Below, in pieces: positions 39,201 to 44,888 of a stretch of DNA of 64,000 nt (the first letter of the stretch is position 1; every line of letters starts with the position of its first letter). A program made the position numbers and the translations under genes. Source of the stretch: Sepiola atlantica (Eukaryota > Mollusca > Cephalopoda > Sepiida > Sepiolidae); NCBI GenBank assembly GCA_963556195.1, contig OY744516.1, forward strand, positions 34,507,986-34,571,985. The letters are read 5' to 3'. The notes beneath the pieces are model-generated. The model did no database searches and was not told where the DNA came from. It was given only the letters and a program-made list of their open reading frames with translations.

Positions 39201-42200
39201 CATGTAGATATATCAAGGCTGATCATCAGAGACTTCTTTGCAAATTTCAGAACATTATACCTACTACACCACCGACCCAGACATGATTCCAAGATAAAAA
39301 TACTTCCTCCTCGATTGCAACATGTTAAACACCTTAATGGCGTGCTATTTGGAAGCTTTTTTTTTGTTACATCCATCTATCAGGCCACTATGTGGCTTTG
39401 TGCCGATGTAAGCAAGGATTAGTTAATACCTATGCATTTTATTAATTGGCAAGGGAAACATTTATTTAGAACTAGCAATCTCTCCCTTCCCTGTTTGCCC
39501 CGGGCAAAAGCTGTGTCTTCCCCAGTCGCCCCCTCATTCCTGTCGCCCTCTCTCCCTCACTCCACTGTCTTCCCGCTCGCTCCCCTCACCCTCTCTCCCC
39601 ATTGCAAAAGTAAGTACTAACTCTGTCTTCCCAGTCGTCCTCTCCTCCCCTTCAATGTATATTGTGTTTTGCACGTGCAGAGTGTACGATCGACCGAATG
39701 GCAAACACATTTAAGGACTCCTGTCACACGTTTAGGGTCCATTCTATATGAATGTCCTTTTCCAATTTTCCAATTACGGTTGATAATATGCTCTAAAAAA
39801 AGGTACAAACTTCTCAACAAAAAACATGAATTCATTGCAAATTGCAAACGCATAACAATATGGTATGAAAAAGCTAATCCTATTCATCTATATCTATTTA
39901 TATATAACAGGATTCATTTGTGCTCACAAGCAATACACTGACATATGAAACACATGTCAAAACCTTTCTAATACATGAAATTTTTGTATTGGATAGATGA
40001 AAAGACAGACTTACCAAGATGGAAAAACAAATGTTGTTACGTTTTTGAATAGGGAAAACGAAAGAGGGATTTGGCAAACATGTTGCCGCCTGAACAGTCA
40101 GATTAAAAATAGGAACACCTCTATATATTCGGCCATTAAAATCTACTCAACATTCTAACAAAAATCTTTCCTTTTCATCACATCATCAGCTAACCAATTA
40201 TCTACTTACTATATAAGCTAATAACATATCAAATCATATCAAGGTATATTACTGCTGTATAATATTTAACACAAATTAAGTAAAATTATTTTGAAACCTT
40301 TTTAATCTTACACTTCTTGCATATAAATTGGTTATCTTCTCTCAACCTATCAGTAATTTCACTGCACTGTTTGTGTACCCAATGGAGATGAATGAGTAAA
40401 CTGATATGGAGAAAGTATATCTGGATGACAAAACTATTGAGGTTGTCAAGAAGTTTTGTTACCTTGGTGATACCATTGGAGTACAGGGTGGAGCAGGTGA
40501 TTACAAGAGTTAGGAGTGAATGGAGTAAGTTTAGGGAATTTTTGCCATTACTAACCAGCAAAATGTTACCACTGTTGACCAAATGCAGTGTCTATCAGGC
40601 ATGTGTATGCAGTGTAATGATGTATGGAAGTGAAACCTGACCAGTGAGGGTTACATGTAGAGAAATGATATGAGAATGATATGATGGATGTGTAATGTGT
40701 ATCTTAAAGACAGGCTTAGATCTGATGACCTCAGAAGAAGATTAAATTTAAACAGTAAAGGGAGATGTATTCAGAACTGGCGACTTCAATGGTATGGCCA
40801 TGTTGAAAGAATGAATAAGAGTTCTTGGGTTAGTAGATGTAGAACAGTTGAGGTAGCATGTGAAGTGATAAAAATGGACTTGACAGAAAGAGAGATACAT
40901 AAAAAATCTGACCAGAGATAGGTAAGTTTGGAAGTCAATTTCTTAAAGCCGTCCAATACATGCCATCATGTAAAACGGACGTTAAACCGAAAATGATGAT
41001 GATGATTTCATCTAAAAACCTTTCTGTATATCCACTGAGTATGCATCTAAAAATTGGCTGATTTAAGCTTTCTTTTTTTAATTTTGTTTTAATGAACAGA
41101 TCATTGAAATGTAAAAATTTTTTAAAAAAAGAAAGAAAAAACATAAAATAAATACTGGATTATATTTTAGGGGGGGGGGGTAATTATGAAATGGTTGATA
41201 AAGGTTTAACTCTTTAAGGAATCATTCTTTGTTTTTTGTTTTCTTTAATTATTACGTTTAAGTTTTGTTCTTTCCGGCTAGGTTGATGGTTTGGCTTTGC
41301 TTGCTGCTAGTCTCCGCCATTGGATAGAAATGAAAGAGAAATGCCCTCATGTCTTTGTCAGCACCCATTTTCATTCCGTCATCCAGTACGACCTTCTTCC
41401 TAAGTCTAACATCATCTCATACCAGGTAAGTAATGAGAATTACATTTTTTAAAGTGTTATACAGAAGAAAAAAAGCCAGGATCTGAAGCTGTTTGGTAAC
41501 CTTTAAACTGGCCTTGTAAATAAGTTTATGGTTTCCTTCTGATTCAAGGCAATTAATTTCCTCTGAAAGGCTGTCTACATGATATGGAGTTTTTAGTGAA
41601 GCAAGGGTTGTGTAATCAGCAACCATACTTCACCTGAGTCAGCATTGCTTATGTCTAGTGGCAAGGGTGGAATCCGAGACAACTGAAAACAATGCTAGGA
41701 TAAGCAGAGAAAGAATTACAGAGTTTTCCTTCTCTTAGACGAGTTGCTCTACCAAAGTACGAGTCTATCTTGTCTATCCTATTATTTCACCCATGATTAG
41801 GGGAGTAGAGATGTATCCGTATCTTTCTCCAGAGAAAGTGACTTTACCATAACTTTGACTTCATGGTTAATAATATTACTTTTTAAATAATACATTTTTG
41901 TCAGGGTCAATACTATTAAGAAAAAAAATGACCCTTTCTTCTTCCGTAAAAATAATAGTCATTGTCAGCTAAATATCATTTAAATAAATAAAACAAATAT
42001 GTCTCTTCTATATTTATTCAAAATTGCAGCAATTTAATTATTTTCGAAAACAATAAATATTCTCTGTGTTCTTAGCATAAAAACACTTGTCAGCAAAATA
42101 TTCTTCAAATCAATAAAACAAATATCACTTTTTAAAATTGTATTGTTTTAGTCGACAGGACAATAGAATTCGAATTTGGAACAATTCATTTTAAAATGGG

Positions 42201-44246
42201 TAAAGTCAGAATTTTTCATCTTAGCCACATCAGATTAATCACCAATCAGCTTCATTACTGTACAACATCTACACTAATGACCAACCAATGAACCAGAACA
42301 CTGAGCGGTTCATCTATGCTGACGACCTTTGTGTAACATTTCAAGAGAGTACATTTGAGTCAGTAGAAACAGACCTCAACTCCGCCTTAGATGAGCTACT
42401 CCTCTACTATGAGAGTAACCACCTGCATGCAAAAACTCGAGTCTGCTCGTTTAATCTCAGGAACCAAGAGGCCAACCGACCCTTAAACATCACGTGGTCT
42501 GGAATACAACTTGAGAATCGCACTAACCCTGTCTACCTTGGCATAACCCTGGACCGAACCCTCTCATTCAGGGAATATGTAAAGAAGACAAATATGAAAG
42601 TCAACATCCTACGGAAACTGATCAACTCCAAGTGGGAAGCCACAGCACACACACTAAGATGTACTGCCTTAGCCCTGTGCTATTCCTCTGCGGAGTATGC
42701 TCGTCCTGTTTTGGATAGATCAAAACATGCCAAATACCTTGACTCATCATTGAACAACACTTGCCGCTTGATCATTGGCTGCCTGAAGTCTATCAACCTG
42801 AACAACCTGCATCTTCTCACTGGCATTGCCCCTTCAGATGTGAGATGGGAAGTTGCCAGCTGAGTAGATATCACAAAGGCTATTAGTGATGAACGCCATC
42901 TCCTTCATGGACGTGAACCAACAGTCCAACGACTGAAGTCAAGGAGAAGCTTCTTCAGCCATGTCGAACCCCTAACAATATCTCAGGAAGAGACCAGACT
43001 ACAGCTGTGGACCAGACGGCTAGAGAATGGCCCCCTCCGACTGACATGGGAATCTCCCTTTCTGAGGAACTCCCTCCCTGTTCAGAGACACCCTGGCTTC
43101 AGTGGAAAACACTAAACTGAGAATAGGGTGCTCAAAAGTTGTTATGTGTACAAAGCTGACTCGACCATCTGTAAATGTGGAGAGGAGGGCCATACGATGC
43201 AACACTGTCTTGTATGTCTTCTACTGCATAACTGGTGCAGCTTGAGAGATTTTGCAAAGTATAACACTAGTGCAAAGGACTTCGTGAAAAAGTGGGAGAC
43301 AGTCATATGACCACATGCTTCAAAGACATGCAAAGAAGAAGAAGAGCAATCACTACCTTTGATAATTGGACGATCCCATTTTTTTTAATGCGTGTGAAAG
43401 GTGATAACGTACATATGAACATGAATTTCCTTTGCGTAATATTATATAGATTCTTCAGAAACCTTTCTTCTTTTTTTTAACAGACAATGGATACAATGCA
43501 CAATGGAGAAGAATTAGTGTTTCTTTTCCAACTCAGTAAGGGTTTTGCGAAAAGCAGTTTTGCTAATGAAACAGCCCTACAGGCAGGCTTGCCGCCAGAA
43601 ATTGTCAAACGTGGTGTAGAGGTAAGATTTACTCATTCTACTCAATAAAATAAATTCTAGTATCTGAAAAATGATCCAACAAACTTCATTCACTTCTAGT
43701 TGTTATGTTATAATAATCATATTCATCATCGGTGGTGATGACAACAACAACAACAAATTTAGTTTTAAATATAAGTATTAAAAAAAATGTTTGTGTTAAA
43801 TGCAGATTTTATTTTTTTAAATAAATTATTCCAAAGTAATCTAAGTTGTTGGTTCGTGTAAACATACGCATGTGGAAACGTGACCGGAAGTTATCATTCG
43901 AATTTCAAAATAATCATTTTGAATGTTAAACGTTTTTCATTAAATCGCATAAATTTATATTACTACTACTAATAATAACAATATTAATATGAACAAAACT
44001 ATTGCATATATATAAGAAAATTGGAGATCAAAATTAGAAATGAATTGTGAAGAATATTAATTTATTAGAAACTGTTTATAAAACTATTATACAAATGAAG
44101 CATCTGGATGAGTGTGCTTTGGGAGTGTTCCGATCAGTATATATAGAGCATTTGAAAATATTTTAATGTATAATTGAATTAAATAAACCTAAGTTATTTT
44201 GATATAAATATAGTTCAGATAAATTGACAAAGCATTTGCTGTACTC

Positions 44247-44294
<48 letters not shown>

Positions 44295-44852
44295 CAAATA
44301 GTTAACCGTGTACCAATGACGTTTCTCTGTGGGTTCTTCCTTTTCCTATGTTTTTACCGTTATCGAATAAATTTAAAATCTTTACTTTTTCTGAAGATGT
44401 TCATTGATCCGAACGAAACCGATAAAATATCTCGTTTTTCTTTGAAGATTTTTTCCTGTATTTAAAATTTGTTTTTTCCGTTTGTCTTTTTTCACACATC
44501 TTGTCTTTCACAGCATTTCATTTTTATGATATATCGTGCATTTTACCCTCATATATATAAATGCTATATTCCAACCCCTTTGTTGTTGTTGTTAAATACT
44601 GTCCTTCTGTTTACTATAGCGCCCACCGATTTGGCATTTATAGAGTTTAATTTCTCCTAATTTCCATGCTAATTAGTCGCGGCCGAGGGGTAAGATACCA
44701 GACTACGAGTCAGTGGTGACTTGGAAACCGATTACGAGTTCTCCGACCAACATTAATTAACATCGCTACACTGAAGATTGCGTAAGTATGAAACATCGAT
44801 ATCTGTAGGTAATAATAATTAATATTTATTTAAAATATTGGTATATGTATGA

Positions 44853-44888
<36 letters not shown>

